Notes: generated by a model not told the origin, from the letters alone. 64,000 nucleotides of DNA from DASZTV01 sp035548125 (GCA_035548125.1 DASZTV010000024.1:5172-69171), one strand, 5' to 3'. Positions 32,886 to 42,963 are shown, counted from the first letter of the stretch. Made by a program: numbers and translations.

Positions 32886-33752
32886 ATGGGTACGACGTTC
32901 TCCGACCGGGTGCGCGCCTGGTACGACGCGAACGCCCGCGACCTGCCCTGGCGCGATCCGGCCGCCGATCCGTGGGGCGTGCTGGTCAGCGAGGTGATGC
33001 TGCAACAGACGCCGGTCAACCGGGTGCTTCCGGCGTGGGAGGCGTGGCTGTCGCGGTGGCCGACCCCGGCCGCCTTGGCGGCGGACTCACCCGGGGAGGC
33101 GGTGCGCGCGTGGGGCCGGCTCGGCTACCCCCGGCGTGCGCTTCGGCTGCATGCGACCGCGACCGCGATCGTGGAACGGCACGGCGGTTCGGTGCCGTCG
33201 GGCCACGACGAGCTGCTGGCACTGCCGGGAGTCGGCAGCTACACCGCCGCCGCCGTCGCCGCCTTCGGGTTCGGTGCCCGCCATGCGGTTCTCGACACCA
33301 ACGTCCGCCGGGTGCACGCACGGGTGTTCCACGGCGCCGCGGACGCGCTCACGCCGTCACCGACGAAGGCCGAGCGGGAGGCGGCGCTGGCTCTCGTGCC
33401 GACCGATGCGCCGGCGCGCCACAGCGTCGCCGTGATGGAGCTCGGCGCGCTGGTCTGCACGGCACGCGATCCCCGGTGTCACGCCTGCCCGGTGAGCGAC
33501 GAGTGCGGCTGGCTGGCCGCCGGACGGCCCCCCGCCGCGGCCACCCGCCGTACCCAGACCTACGCCGGCACCGACCGGCAGGTCCGCGGCAGGCTGCTGG
33601 CCGTGCTGCGCGAAGCGGCGGACCTGGTCGCGAAACCCGAGCTCGACGTCGTGTGGCACGACGAGACACAGCGCGAACGCTCGCTGGTCGGCCTGATCGA
33701 GGACGGTCTGGTCGAACCGGTCGGCGACGGCTTCTTCCGGCTTCCGACATGA
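32886..33752 (+). CDS. mutY: A/G-specific adenine DNA glycosylase
   Basis: MutY removes adenine mispaired with 8-oxoguanine. The 288-residue protein has catalytic Glu36 (SEVMLQQTPV), the helix-hairpin-helix LPGVGSYTAAAVAAF, the catalytic Asp in AVLDTNVRRVHARVF, and the [4Fe-4S] ligands C-x6-C-x2-C-x5-C (CTARDPRCHACPVSDEC). The C-terminal NUDIX-like domain is replaced by a short segment (VWHDETQRERSLVGLIEDGL), as usual in actinobacteria. The ATG at 32886 is preferred to a GTG 7 codons upstream. Its stop overlaps the next gene (ATGA). Confidence 0.93.
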   Translation: MGTTFSDRVRAWYDANARDLPWRDPAADPWGVLVSEVMLQQTPVNRVLPAWEAWLSRWPTPAALAADSPGEAVRAWGRLGYPRRALRLHATATAIVERHGGSVPSGHDELLALPGVGSYTAAAVAAFGFGARHAVLDTNVRRVHARVFHGAADALTPSPTKAEREAALALVPTDAPARHSVAVMELGALVCTARDPRCHACPVSDECGWLAAGRPPAAATRRTQTYAGTDRQVRGRLLAVLREAADLVAKPELDVVWHDETQRERSLVGLIEDGLVEPVGDGFFRLPT

Positions 33753-34417
33753 AGTACGCCTTCGCGCACCGAGGCGGTCGGGGGCACGGCCCCGACAACG
33801 TTCTGCCGACCTTCGCCGAGGCGTTGGCACGGGGCGCAACGGCCCTGGAAACCGACGCCTGGGTGACCGCCGACGGCATCGTGGTGCTCGACCATGACGG
33901 CGTGCACAACGCGGGGCGGCCGGATCAGGTCTCGATCACCCAGGTCCAACGCGATGCGCTCGCTCCGCACATCCCGACGCTCGCCGACCTGTACGAGCGC
34001 TGCGGTACCGACTTCGACCTCGCGATCGACATCAAAGGTGACGGTGCGGGCGAGGCGATCAGCCGGGTCGCCGATGCGTACGGCGCGGCCGATCGCCTGT
34101 GGCTGTTCACCCCCAGTCCGGCCCGACCCGGAAAGGCCGCCCCGGCCCACCGCGGTGTGACGGTTCCCGCGAGCGAGCTCCGGTCATCCGGCCGCGATCC
34201 GCTGCTCGAATCGCTGCGCGTCGAGGACATCCATGTGGTCAACGCACGTTGGCCGTTCTGGCGGCGGTCCGCGGTCAGGGCCGTGCACGAGCACGGAATG
34301 CTCGCGTTCGCCTGGGACGTGCAAGGGCCGCTCGCGCTGTGGTGGTGCAAACGCGTCGGCATCGACGGCATCTTCAGCGATCACATGCGCGTGTTGCGAG
34401 CCGCTCAGGCCGCGTAG
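33749..34417 (+). CDS. Glycerophosphodiester phosphodiesterase
   Basis: A 222-residue GDPD-family enzyme that would hydrolyse glycerophosphodiesters to glycerol-3-phosphate and an alcohol. The catalytic and metal residues are in FAHRGGRGHGPDNVLPTF (HRG and the Asn of the PEN-like motif), LETDAWVTADGIVVLDHDG (ExD and H) and DLAIDIKGD. GIDGIFSDHM is the C-terminal signature. It is translationally coupled to mutY, with no obvious functional link. It converges with the next gene with a 13-base overlap. Confidence 0.88.
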   Translation: MKYAFAHRGGRGHGPDNVLPTFAEALARGATALETDAWVTADGIVVLDHDGVHNAGRPDQVSITQVQRDALAPHIPTLADLYERCGTDFDLAIDIKGDGAGEAISRVADAYGAADRLWLFTPSPARPGKAAPAHRGVTVPASELRSSGRDPLLESLRVEDIHVVNARWPFWRRSAVRAVHEHGMLAFAWDVQGPLALWWCKRVGIDGIFSDHMRVLRAAQAA

Positions 34418-35157
34418 TTGCGCAGCACCCTCAACGCGGCATCGCCGTACGGGCCCGATGTCTTCAGTCCAGAGTCTTCCGGCGACAGCCGCTGCGCCCC
34501 CACCCGGCAGAAAGCACCTGCCGCGCCGGTGATCCTGGACTCGGCGGCTGGATCGCCGTAGCTCCAGATCTCGCCGTCGGGCGAGGTGAGCTCGGCGTAC
34601 ACCGGTTGCGCCGACTGTCCGGCGACCTCGAAGCCGTACGGCAGCGTTCGGTGGGCCAGCCACGCGATGTGGCGCAGCCGATCGGTGTCCGGATAGTCGG
34701 CACCGAGCGGCTCGGCGATGTCGAGGGCATGCGCCCAGTGCTCGGCGAGCCGCGTAGTGGCCATGACCTGCGGCCGCAGCGGCGCCGCCGCCCACGGGAA
34801 GCGGGCGTCTGGATCGGCATGACGAAGCGCATCGACGGCGGCGCGACGAGCAGCCCGCCACCGATCGAAGATCACGAACGGATCGCCGCGCTCCGCGCGC
34901 ACCCGGTTCTCCATGATCTCGTCGAGCGTGTCGCCCGCGACGGGGATCGCGTCGATCAGCGAGACGTTCGCGCCCGTCACGCTGGAGACAACTGCTTCCT
35001 CGCTCTGGGCAAGATGCAGCACGACATCGGAGATGCTCCAGCCGGGCGCTGCCGAGGGGGACAGCCATCCCGCCTCGTCCAGCGCCGCGACCATTGCCTC
35101 GATGGCGTCCTGCTCCGCCTCGAGGTCAGCAATCACCTCGGCGCTGGCGCTCGTCAT
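34405..35157 (-). CDS. TIGR03084/mycothiol-dependent-type DinB-fold metal-binding protein
   Basis: A 250-residue protein with an N-terminal maleylpyruvate-isomerase/DinB fold: WLSPSAAPGWSISDVVLHLA places the first His (H49) on the metal-binding helix, and RLAEHWAHALDIAEPLG supplies the later His pair. The C-terminal half matches the TIGR03084 actinobacterial family. The metal is likely zinc, and mycothiol-linked chemistry is known for relatives, but this family has no proven activity. ATG 35157 follows GGGGGGACG. Confidence 0.82.
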   Translation of the reverse strand: MTSASAEVIADLEAEQDAIEAMVAALDEAGWLSPSAAPGWSISDVVLHLAQSEEAVVSSVTGANVSLIDAIPVAGDTLDEIMENRVRAERGDPFVIFDRWRAARRAAVDALRHADPDARFPWAAAPLRPQVMATTRLAEHWAHALDIAEPLGADYPDTDRLRHIAWLAHRTLPYGFEVAGQSAQPVYAELTSPDGEIWSYGDPAAESRITGAAGAFCRVGAQRLSPEDSGLKTSGPYGDAALRVLRNYAA

Positions 35158-35179
35158 CGTCCCCCCTGGGCGGACGGGG

Positions 35180-37708
35180 TCAGGCCTCGGCGGCCTTGCT
35201 GTCGCCTCCCGCCGATGCCGCACCGGCCTCGACCAGCGGCTCGTCCAGTGCCGTCGGCTTGGACTCGCCACGGAAGGTGAACCGTTCCTCGCCGTCGGTG
35301 TCCTCGACATCGACGACGACGATCTGGCCGGCGGTCAGCTCTCCGAAGAGGATCTTCTCCGACAGCGTGTCCTCGATCTCGCGCTGGATCGTGCGCCGCA
35401 GCGGCCGGGCGCCGAGCAGCGGGTCGTACCCGCGCCTGGCCAGCAGCCGCTTGGCGTCGGACGTCAGCTCGATCGCCATGTCGCGGTTCTTCATCTGCTC
35501 GTCGACGCGCGCGATCATCAGGTCGACGATCGTGACGATGTCGTCCTCGGACAGCTGGTGGAACACGATCGTGTCGTCCACGCGGTTGAGGAACTCCGGG
35601 CGGAAGTGGGTCTTCAGCTCGTCGTTGACCTTGAGCTTCATCCGCTCGTAGTTGTTCACGTCGTGATCGCCCGCGGCGAAGCCGAGGTTCAGGCCCTTGG
35701 CGATGTCGCGGGTGCCGAGGTTCGTCGTCATGATGATCACGGTGTTCTTGAAGTCCACCGTGCGACCCTGCGAATCGGTGAGCCTGCCGTCCTCCAGCAC
35801 CTGGAGCAGCGCGTTGAACACGTCCGGGTGTGCCTTCTCGATCTCGTCGAAAAGCACGACCGAGAACGGCTTGCGGCGCACGCGCTCGGTGAGCTGGCCG
35901 CCTTCCTCGTAGCCGACGTATCCAGGAGGCGAGCCGACCAGGCGCGAGACGGTGTGCTTCTCCATGAACTCGCTCATGTCGAGCTGGATCAGCGAGTCCT
36001 CGTCACCGAACAGGAACTCGGCAAGCGTCTTGGACAGCTCGGTCTTCCCGACACCGGACGGGCCGGCGAAGATGAACGAGCCGCCGGGGCGCTTCGGGTC
36101 CTTCAGACCGGCACGGGTACGACGGATGGCCTGCGCGACCGCCTTGACGGCCTGCTCCTGGCCGATGACGCGCTTGTGCAGCTCGTCCTCCATGCGAAGC
36201 AGCCGGGCGGTCTCTTCCTCGGTCAGCTTGAAGACCGGGATGCCGGTCCACGTCGCGAGGACCTCGGCGATCTCCTCGTCGGTGACCTCGGCGACGACGT
36301 CCATGTCGCCGGCCTTCCACTCGCGCTCTCGATCGGCCTTCTGCGCGAGCAGCTGCTTCTCGTTGTCGCGAAGGGCGGCAGCCTTCTCGAAGTCCTGCGC
36401 GTCGATCGCGCTCTCCTTCTCGCGACGAACCGACGCGATCTTCTCGTCGAACTCCCGCAGGTCCGGCGGCGCGGTCATCCGCCGGATCCGCATCCGGGAG
36501 CCGGCCTCGTCGATCAGGTCGATCGCCTTGTCCGGCAGGAACCGGTCGGAGATGTAGCGGTCGGCCAGCTGAGCCGCGGCGACCAGGGCGGCGTCGGTGA
36601 TCGAGACCCGGTGGTGCGCTTCGTACCGGTCGCGCAACCCCTTGAGGATCTCAATGGTGTGCGCGAGGGTCGGCTCGCCGACCTGGATCGGCTGGAACCG
36701 GCGCTCGAGCGCAGCGTCCTTCTCGAGGTACTTGCGGTACTCGTCGAGGGTCGTCGCCCCAATCGTCTGGAGCTCACCGCGAGCAAGCATCGGCTTGAGG
36801 ATCGACGCGGCGTCAATCGCACCCTCGGCCGCGCCCGCACCGACCAAGGTGTGAATCTCGTCGATGAAAAGAATGATGTCGCCGCGGGTGCGAATCTCCT
36901 TGAGCACCTTCTTCAGGCGCTCTTCGAAATCACCGCGGTAACGGCTTCCGGCGACCAAGGCGCCGAGGTCGAGCGTGTAAAGCTGCTTTTCTTTGAGGTT
37001 CTCAGGGACCTCGCCCTTCACGATTCCCTGCGCGAGACCTTCGACAACCGCGGTCTTTCCGACGCCGGGCTCCCCGATCAGGACCGGGTTGTTCTTGGTA
37101 CGGCGCGACAGCACCTGCATGACGCGCTCGATTTCCTTTTCGCGCCCGATGACCGGGTCGAGCTTTCCCTCGCGCGCCGCCTGCGTCAGGTTGCGGCCGA
37201 ACTGGTCGAGGACAAGCGAGGTGCTCGGGGCGCCCTCGCCGACACCGCCGGCGGCCGCGGGTTCCTTGCCCTGGTAGCCGGACAGCAGCTGGATGACCTG
37301 CTGGCGCACCCGGTTGAGGTCCGCGCCGAGCTTGACGAGCACCTGCGCGGCGACACCTTCGCCCTCGCGGATCAGCCCGAGCAGGATGTGCTCGGTCCCG
37401 ATGTAGTTGTGCCCAAGCTGCAGGGCCTCGCGGAGGCTGAGCTCGAGAACCTTCTTGGCGCGGGGCGTGAAGGGGATGTGGCCGCTCGGTGCCTGCTGGC
37501 CCTGGCCGATGATCTCTTCGACCTGCTGACGCACGCCTTCGAGCGAGATGCCGAGCGACTCGAGCGCTTTGGCGGCAACACCTTCGCCCTCGTGGATCAG
37601 GCCGAGCAGGATGTGCTCGGTCCCGATGTAGTTGTGGTTGAGCATCCTGGCCTCTTCCTGAGCCAGGACAACGACCCGACGTGCGCGGTCGGTAAATCTT
37701 TCGAACAT
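35180..37708 (-). CDS. clpC: ClpC AAA+ unfoldase
   Basis: An 842-residue HSP100 protein feeding substrates to ClpP. Order: two N-terminal Clp repeats (FERFTDRARRVVVLAQEEAR from residue 2 and a second with SLREALQLGHNYIGTEHILL), AAA-1 with Walker A GEPGVGKTA, the middle coiled-coil/UVR region (DAQDFEKAAALRDNEKQLLA), AAA-2 with GPSGVGKTE, and a C-terminal acidic/Ala tail. GAGGAGCGAGC precedes the ATG. Upstream 174 bases to lsr2 are non-coding; I see no convincing ClgR or HspR site there. Confidence 0.97.
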   Translation of the reverse strand: MFERFTDRARRVVVLAQEEARMLNHNYIGTEHILLGLIHEGEGVAAKALESLGISLEGVRQQVEEIIGQGQQAPSGHIPFTPRAKKVLELSLREALQLGHNYIGTEHILLGLIREGEGVAAQVLVKLGADLNRVRQQVIQLLSGYQGKEPAAAGGVGEGAPSTSLVLDQFGRNLTQAAREGKLDPVIGREKEIERVMQVLSRRTKNNPVLIGEPGVGKTAVVEGLAQGIVKGEVPENLKEKQLYTLDLGALVAGSRYRGDFEERLKKVLKEIRTRGDIILFIDEIHTLVGAGAAEGAIDAASILKPMLARGELQTIGATTLDEYRKYLEKDAALERRFQPIQVGEPTLAHTIEILKGLRDRYEAHHRVSITDAALVAAAQLADRYISDRFLPDKAIDLIDEAGSRMRIRRMTAPPDLREFDEKIASVRREKESAIDAQDFEKAAALRDNEKQLLAQKADREREWKAGDMDVVAEVTDEEIAEVLATWTGIPVFKLTEEETARLLRMEDELHKRVIGQEQAVKAVAQAIRRTRAGLKDPKRPGGSFIFAGPSGVGKTELSKTLAEFLFGDEDSLIQLDMSEFMEKHTVSRLVGSPPGYVGYEEGGQLTERVRRKPFSVVLFDEIEKAHPDVFNALLQVLEDGRLTDSQGRTVDFKNTVIIMTTNLGTRDIAKGLNLGFAAGDHDVNNYERMKLKVNDELKTHFRPEFLNRVDDTIVFHQLSEDDIVTIVDLMIARVDEQMKNRDMAIELTSDAKRLLARRGYDPLLGARPLRRTIQREIEDTLSEKILFGELTAGQIVVVDVEDTDGEERFTFRGESKPTALDEPLVEAGAASAGGDSKAAEA

Positions 37709-37882
37709 GCTCGCTCCTCGACCGAAGCGGGTCGCCCCGTCTTTCGCATGCTAGCCCCGGGCAGTGAGCGTCGTGTGCCGCTGTCCAGAACCTTCACCCT
37801 TAAAGACGCAACAAGCCGTGAAGCTGGTTCGATTTCCGTTTCAGCCGCTGGCGAAACGCCACGAAACATGAAGATTCAGTTG

Positions 37883-38215
37883 CTAATGACCCGCAGCCGT
37901 GTACCGCTCGATGACGTCCGCGGCGACGCGGCCGCGCTCGCTGACCTTGATGCCGTTGGACTTCGCCCAGGCGCGGACCGCTGCGGGGTCCACCCCCGTC
38001 GCGACCTTGCGACGTCCGGCGCCCGAGCTGACCCGACCGGCTCGGCGGGCACCGCCGACGTAGGTCGCAAACGCGTCGCGCAGCTGTGCCGCGTGCGCCG
38101 CGCAGAGGTCGATCTCGTAGGCCGCACCGTCCAATGAGAACCGAATCGTCTCGGTGCCTTCGGTGTCGTCGTCGTGGAGGTCGCAGACGAGCAACACCTG
38201 AACGCGCTGAGCCAT
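37883..38215 (-). CDS. lsr2: Lsr2 nucleoid-associated protein
   Basis: A 110-residue H-NS-like xenogeneic silencer that bridges AT-rich DNA. ATG 38215 (after GAGGAG) gives MAQRVQVLLVCDLHDDDTEG, the N-terminal oligomerisation beta-hairpin. The C-terminal DNA-binding domain has DPAAVRAWAKSNGIKVSERG followed by RVAADVIERYTAAG; the hook that normally reads RGR is SERGRVAADV. It lies between lysS and clpC as in Mycobacterium and Streptomyces. Confidence 0.96.
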   Translation of the reverse strand: MAQRVQVLLVCDLHDDDTEGTETIRFSLDGAAYEIDLCAAHAAQLRDAFATYVGGARRAGRVSSGAGRRKVATGVDPAAVRAWAKSNGIKVSERGRVAADVIERYTAAGH

Positions 38216-38277
38216 GGGGAAGTCTCCTCGTGAGGGCGAAATGCTGAGGGAAAAGTACGTCACTGTTTCGTCGACAC

Positions 38278-38305
38278 ACAAATGCCGTACTTAACCGGCA
38301 TTTGT
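38278..38305 (-). terminator. Hairpin directly after lysS
   Basis: ACAAATGCCG at 38278-38287 is the exact reverse complement of CGGCATTTGT at 38296-38305, with an 8-base loop. The stem begins 2 bases past the lysS stop codon and ends 62 bases before lsr2. There is only a short T-rich end, so it is a weak intrinsic terminator or attenuator. Confidence 0.7.
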
Positions 38306-38307
38306 CG

Positions 38308-39789
38308 TTATTCGGGTCGTACGAAGGGGAACGTAATCGTCTGCCGTAGGTTTTCGCCGGTCAGCAATGCGAGTAATCGGTCGATTCCCATCCCCATTCC
38401 GCCCATCGGCGGGGCACCGTGTTCGAGGGCGCGGAGGAAGTCCTCGTCGAGCTGCATCGCCTCGGCGTCCCCGCCCGCGGCCTTCATCGACTGCTCGGTG
38501 AGCCGCCGACGCTGCTCGACCGGGTCGACCAGCTCGGAGTACGCCGGGGCGAGCTCGACCCCGTTGACGACCAGGTCCCACGCCTCGGCGAGCCGCGGGT
38601 CGTCGCGGTGCGGCCGAGCGAGCGGACGAACCGACGCCGGGTAGTCCCGGACGAACGTCGGCTCGATCAGGGCGTGCTCGACCAGCTGCTCGTAGAGCTC
38701 GAGGACGATCTCGCCTTCGTCCCACCCCGGCTGCAGCGCCACGTCGCGGGAGCCGGCCAGCCGGACGAGCTCTTCCTTCGAGGTGTCGATCGTCACCTCG
38801 CTGCCCAGCGCCTCGCTGACCGCGCCGAAGACCGTCACGGATCGCCACGGCACGTCGAGGTCGATCTCCCCGCCGCCGGTGCGGGGCACCACGGTGCTCC
38901 CGGCGGCGCGCGCGGCGTTGATCACCAGGTCCCTGGTCAGCTCCGCCATCGTGTCGTAGTCGCCGTACGCCTCGTACGCCTCGAGCATCGAGAAGTCGTT
39001 GGCGTGCGTCGCGTCGACACCCTCGTTGCGGAAGGTGCGACCGATCTCGTAGACGCGTTCGATGCCGCCGACGACCAGGCGCTTCAAGTACAGCTCCAAG
39101 GCGATCCGCAGGTAGACCGGGACGTCGAAGGCGTTCATGTGGCTCTCGTACGGTCGAGCCGAGGCGCCACCATGCAGCGGCTGCAGGATCGGCGTCTCCA
39201 CCTCGATGTAGCCGCGGGCACCGAGCGTCTGTCGCAGCGACGCGAGCACGGTCGCCCGCAGCTCGACGATCCGACGCGAATCCGGGTTGACGATCAGGTC
39301 GACGTAGCGGCGCCGGACCCGTGACTCCTCGTCGACCAGGCCCTTCCACTTCTCCGGTAGCGGTCTCAGCGCCTTGCTCGCAAGCGTCCACGACTCCGCC
39401 ATCACCGACAGCTCGCCCCGCCGGCTGCACACCACCTCACCGTCCACGCTGACGTGGTCGCCGAGATCGATGTCGCGCTTCCAGGCATCGAGCAGGTCCG
39501 CCCCCAACCGGTCCAGCGACAACATCACCTGCAGGTCTCCGCTGCCGTCGCGCAGCGTGGCAAAGCACAGCTTCCCGCCGTCGCGCTTGAGCATCACCCG
39601 GCCGACGACGCTGACCCGTTCCCCGGTAGCGGCGTCCGGCGTCAGGTCCGGGTAGGCCGCGCGCAGCGCCGCGTTGGTCGTCGTGCGGCGAACGGAGACG
39701 GGATATCCCTCGACGCCGGCGGCCTGGATCCGGTCGAGCTTCTCGCGACGGATGCGTTCCTGCTCGGAAAGCTCGTCCTGCTCAGCCAC
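38308..39789 (-). CDS. lysS: Lysyl-tRNA synthetase (class II)
   Basis: LysRS charges tRNA(Lys). The N-terminal OB-fold anticodon domain (VVGRVMLKRDGGKLCFATLR) is followed by class II motif 1, motif 2 (GRTFRNEGVDATHANDFSML) and motif 3 (MGGMGMGIDRLLALLTGEN). GTG 39789 is chosen because GGGAGGTGAAC lies 5 bases before it; another GTG two codons upstream would have the Shine-Dalgarno sequence too close. 493 residues is standard. The leader contains copy 2 of the dispersed element. Confidence 0.96.
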   Translation of the reverse strand: MAEQDELSEQERIRREKLDRIQAAGVEGYPVSVRRTTTNAALRAAYPDLTPDAATGERVSVVGRVMLKRDGGKLCFATLRDGSGDLQVMLSLDRLGADLLDAWKRDIDLGDHVSVDGEVVCSRRGELSVMAESWTLASKALRPLPEKWKGLVDEESRVRRRYVDLIVNPDSRRIVELRATVLASLRQTLGARGYIEVETPILQPLHGGASARPYESHMNAFDVPVYLRIALELYLKRLVVGGIERVYEIGRTFRNEGVDATHANDFSMLEAYEAYGDYDTMAELTRDLVINAARAAGSTVVPRTGGGEIDLDVPWRSVTVFGAVSEALGSEVTIDTSKEELVRLAGSRDVALQPGWDEGEIVLELYEQLVEHALIEPTFVRDYPASVRPLARPHRDDPRLAEAWDLVVNGVELAPAYSELVDPVEQRRRLTEQSMKAAGGDAEAMQLDEDFLRALEHGAPPMGGMGMGIDRLLALLTGENLRQTITFPFVRPE

Positions 39790-39792
39790 GTT

Positions 39793-39846
39793 CACCTCCC
39801 ACCTGCCGCCCGACGTCGGTGCCGGCTTCGCCGGCGCGGATTTTTC
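39793..39846 (-). repeat. Dispersed ~50-bp element, copy 2 (5' of lysS)
   Basis: This segment aligns with 10429-10479 (about 44 of 51 positions identical, two 1-base gaps). In the sense of lysS it reads a hairpin GCCGGCGAAGCCGGC, a GC-rich spacer, and GGGAGGTG, which is the lysS Shine-Dalgarno sequence. It fills most of the 69-base gap between coaX and lysS. Confidence 0.7.
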
Positions 39847-39858
39847 GCGGGAAGTATT

Positions 39859-40629
<771 letters not shown>

Positions 40630-40656
40630 CCCTCGTACCCCGTTCGGGTTGCGAGC

Positions 40657-41079
40657 TCAGTGGTTGCCGGCGATGGCATCGCCGCGCATCAGATCCATGC
40701 CCGCGAGCGCTTCGGCCGGGTCACTGCCGGTCCCGACGATGCGGTTCTCGGAGTCGACGAACACCACGCTCGGCTTCAGCTCTCGCGCCTCCGCGTCGGT
40801 GACCGTGCAGTAGCTGATGATGATCACCAGGTCGCCCTCGTGCACCAGCCGCGCCGCGGCGCCGTTGATGCCGATCACGCCACTGCCGCGAGGTCCGGCG
40901 ATCACGTACGTCTCCAGCCGCGAACCGTTGTTGATGTCGACGATCGCCACCTGCTCGCCGGCAAGCAGATCCGCCGCGTCCATCAGGTCCTCGTCGATCG
41001 TGACCGACCCGACGTAGTGCAGGTCGGCCTGCGTCACGGTGGCGCGGTGCAGCTTGCTCTTGAGCATGGTGCGAAACAT
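40657..41079 (-). CDS. panD: Aspartate 1-decarboxylase
   Basis: PanD makes beta-alanine from aspartate. The 140-residue pro-enzyme has the self-cleavage site Gly24-Ser25 (ADLHYVGSVTID), which creates the pyruvoyl cofactor on Ser25. MFRTMLKSKLHRATVTQADL matches the mycobacterial N-terminus, supporting the first ATG. GSGVIGINGAAARLVHEGD is the core motif. The gap to panC is 52 bases. Confidence 0.96.
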   Translation of the reverse strand: MFRTMLKSKLHRATVTQADLHYVGSVTIDEDLMDAADLLAGEQVAIVDINNGSRLETYVIAGPRGSGVIGINGAAARLVHEGDLVIIISYCTVTDAEARELKPSVVFVDSENRIVGTGSDPAEALAGMDLMRGDAIAGNH

Positions 41080-41131
41080 CGAACGTGCTCCTCCGGTCCT
41101 TCAGCCCACCAGGGGTGCCGAGGCACTCTTT

Positions 41132-41971
41132 CTATCGCGCGAGCAGCGCGACATCTCCATTGTCAATCAATCTGGTCCCGCCGACACGCGCGGCCACCAA
41201 AATCTTTCCGAACCGCGTTCTGTTTCCGGCCCGCTCCCAGGTCTCCGGATCGACGATCTCGGCGTAGTCGAGGGAGAGCCCGGGCTCCCGCTGGAGCCGT
41301 TCGCGAACCGCCTCGATGACCGCTTCCGGACCGTCGGCAGCCCGCGCCTCGCCCGCTCGGATCGCCTGCGGGATCGCGCCTGCGATCCGGCGCTCCGCTT
41401 CGCTCAGGTAGCGGTTGCGGGACGACATCGCAAGGCCGTCCGGCTCGCGGACGGTCGGTACGCCGATGATCTCGACCGCGCGGGCCTGTTCGGCGACCAT
41501 CCGCCTGATGACCGCAAGCTGCTGGGCGTCCTTCTCACCGAACACCGCGACGTCGGGACGCGTGAGGTCCAGCAGTCGTGACACCACCGTCGCCACCCCG
41601 TCGAAGTGGCCGGGCCGGTGCGCGCCCTCGAGAACCGTCGCGAGCGGGCCCGCCGTGACCACAGGGACCTCTTCGCCGGCCGGATAGATCTCCTCTACCG
41701 AAGGCGTGAAGGCAACCGCCACTCCGCGCGACCGACACAGCTCCAAGTCGGCGTCGAGGGTCCGCGGGTAGCGGTCGAGGTCCTCGCCCGCCCCGAACTG
41801 CCGCGGGTTGACGAAGATGGTCGCGATCACCTGATCGGCGTGCTCGCGCGCGACCTCCATGAGCCGGCCGTGGCCTTCGTGCAAGGCCCCCATGGTCATC
41901 ACAACGCCCACCCGGCCGGCCAACGCGGCGCGAGCAGCCTCGAGCTCCGACCGGGTCGTGACGCTAATCAT
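41132..41971 (-). CDS. panC: Pantothenate synthetase (pantoate-beta-alanine ligase)
   Basis: PanC condenses pantoate and beta-alanine with ATP. The ATG at 41971 (MISVTTRSELEAARAAL) is taken because it overlaps the upstream DUF2520 gene by 8 bases and fits family length (279). VMTMGALHEGHGRLM is the ATP-binding HxGH motif, FVNPRQFGAGEDLDRYPRTL and FGEKDAQQLAVIRRMV follow, and AMSSRNRYLSEAER is the KMSKS-like segment. Confidence 0.96.
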   Translation of the reverse strand: MISVTTRSELEAARAALAGRVGVVMTMGALHEGHGRLMEVAREHADQVIATIFVNPRQFGAGEDLDRYPRTLDADLELCRSRGVAVAFTPSVEEIYPAGEEVPVVTAGPLATVLEGAHRPGHFDGVATVVSRLLDLTRPDVAVFGEKDAQQLAVIRRMVAEQARAVEIIGVPTVREPDGLAMSSRNRYLSEAERRIAGAIPQAIRAGEARAADGPEAVIEAVRERLQREPGLSLDYAEIVDPETWERAGNRTRFGKILVAARVGGTRLIDNGDVALLAR

Positions 41972-42863
41972 GGTCTGGCCTGGTCGCCAGCGCATCGAGC
42001 AGCGTCGCGGCGGCGTCGACGTCGAGCAAACCTGCGGCGAGGGCGCGCGTTGCGGTCAGTCGGGCCATCGCAACGTAGGCGTCCACCGACTCCGGCGCGC
42101 GGGTCGCAAGCGTCACGAGATGCTTGGCGACGGTGCCGGCGTCCCCGCGCGCCACCGGACCGGTCAGCGCTCGGTCGCCGCTGCGCAGCGCGTTGTCCAA
42201 GGCTGCGCCGAGCAGCGGGCCGAGCATTCGTTGCGGCTCCTCGACCCCCGCCGCGGCCAACAGCTCCGCCGACTGGGCGACGAGGGTCACCAGGTGGTTC
42301 GCTCCGAACGCGAGACCTGCGTGGTAGAGCGGTCGAAGGGCTTCCGTGACCCAGCTCGGCTCCCCGCCCATCTCGACGACGAGGGTCTCGGCGACCGGGC
42401 GGAGCACCTCCTCGCTCGTCACTCCCCACGCCGCGCCGGTGAGGCGCTGCAGGTCGACCTCGGTGCCGGTGAACGTCATGACCGGATGCAGCGCGAGCGG
42501 CAATGCGCCGCGTTCGGTCAGCGGATCGAGGACACGGGTGCCGTGCGCCCCGCTGGTGTGCATCACGAGGGTTCCGCGCCGAACCACATCAGCCGTCGCG
42601 AGTCCCCCGACGAGCGGCGCCAACGCGTCGTCCGGCACCGCGAGCACGAGGAGATCGGCCACGCCGGCCACCTCGTCCGGCGGACGGACGGCCACGCCGG
42701 GAAGCAGATCAGCTGCCCGACGACGGCTCGCATCCGAGACTCCCGCAACCGCCACGACGCGATGACCCGCACGCGCCAGCGCCGCGCCCAAGGTCGCACC
42801 TACCCGACCGGCGCTGATCACGCCCACGGCAAGTCGCGCCGGACGATCGGCTGGCGTGGTCAT
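41964..42863 (-). CDS. Rossmann/DUF2520 dehydrogenase-like protein
   Basis: A 299-residue NAD(P)-binding protein with VGVISAGRVGATLGAALARAGH at the N-terminus, VADLLVLAVPDDALAPLV, LVMHTSGAHG and a C-terminal helical DUF2520 domain (LVTLVAQSAELLAAAGVEEP). The fold is like ketopantoate reductase and 6-phosphogluconate dehydrogenase. It is consistently found beside panC in many actinobacteria, so a pantoate-related role is plausible, though actinobacteria may use other ketopantoate reductases. No catalytic assignment is possible from sequence. Confidence 0.83.
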   Translation of the reverse strand: MTTPADRPARLAVGVISAGRVGATLGAALARAGHRVVAVAGVSDASRRRAADLLPGVAVRPPDEVAGVADLLVLAVPDDALAPLVGGLATADVVRRGTLVMHTSGAHGTRVLDPLTERGALPLALHPVMTFTGTEVDLQRLTGAAWGVTSEEVLRPVAETLVVEMGGEPSWVTEALRPLYHAGLAFGANHLVTLVAQSAELLAAAGVEEPQRMLGPLLGAALDNALRSGDRALTGPVARGDAGTVAKHLVTLATRAPESVDAYVAMARLTATRALAAGLLDVDAAATLLDALATRPDHD

Positions 42864-42963
42864 GTCGAAGGTCGTTCCAGTCCTGTGAGGGTCCCGGACG
42901 GAACGCAGCCTACGACGTACGGTCAGATCAGCAGAGCGACGGCGAGGCGGGTGGAAGCGAAAC

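Noticed and set aside
37709..37882. ClgR or HspR operator upstream of clpC
   Set aside because: An imperfect GTTTC-type inverted repeat is present, but it does not match known ClgR or HspR sites well enough.
39820..39845. Rho-independent terminator on the plus strand (GCCGGC hairpin followed by TTTTT)
   Set aside because: No plus-strand gene ends here. The hairpin is part of the repeated leader of lysS on the minus strand.
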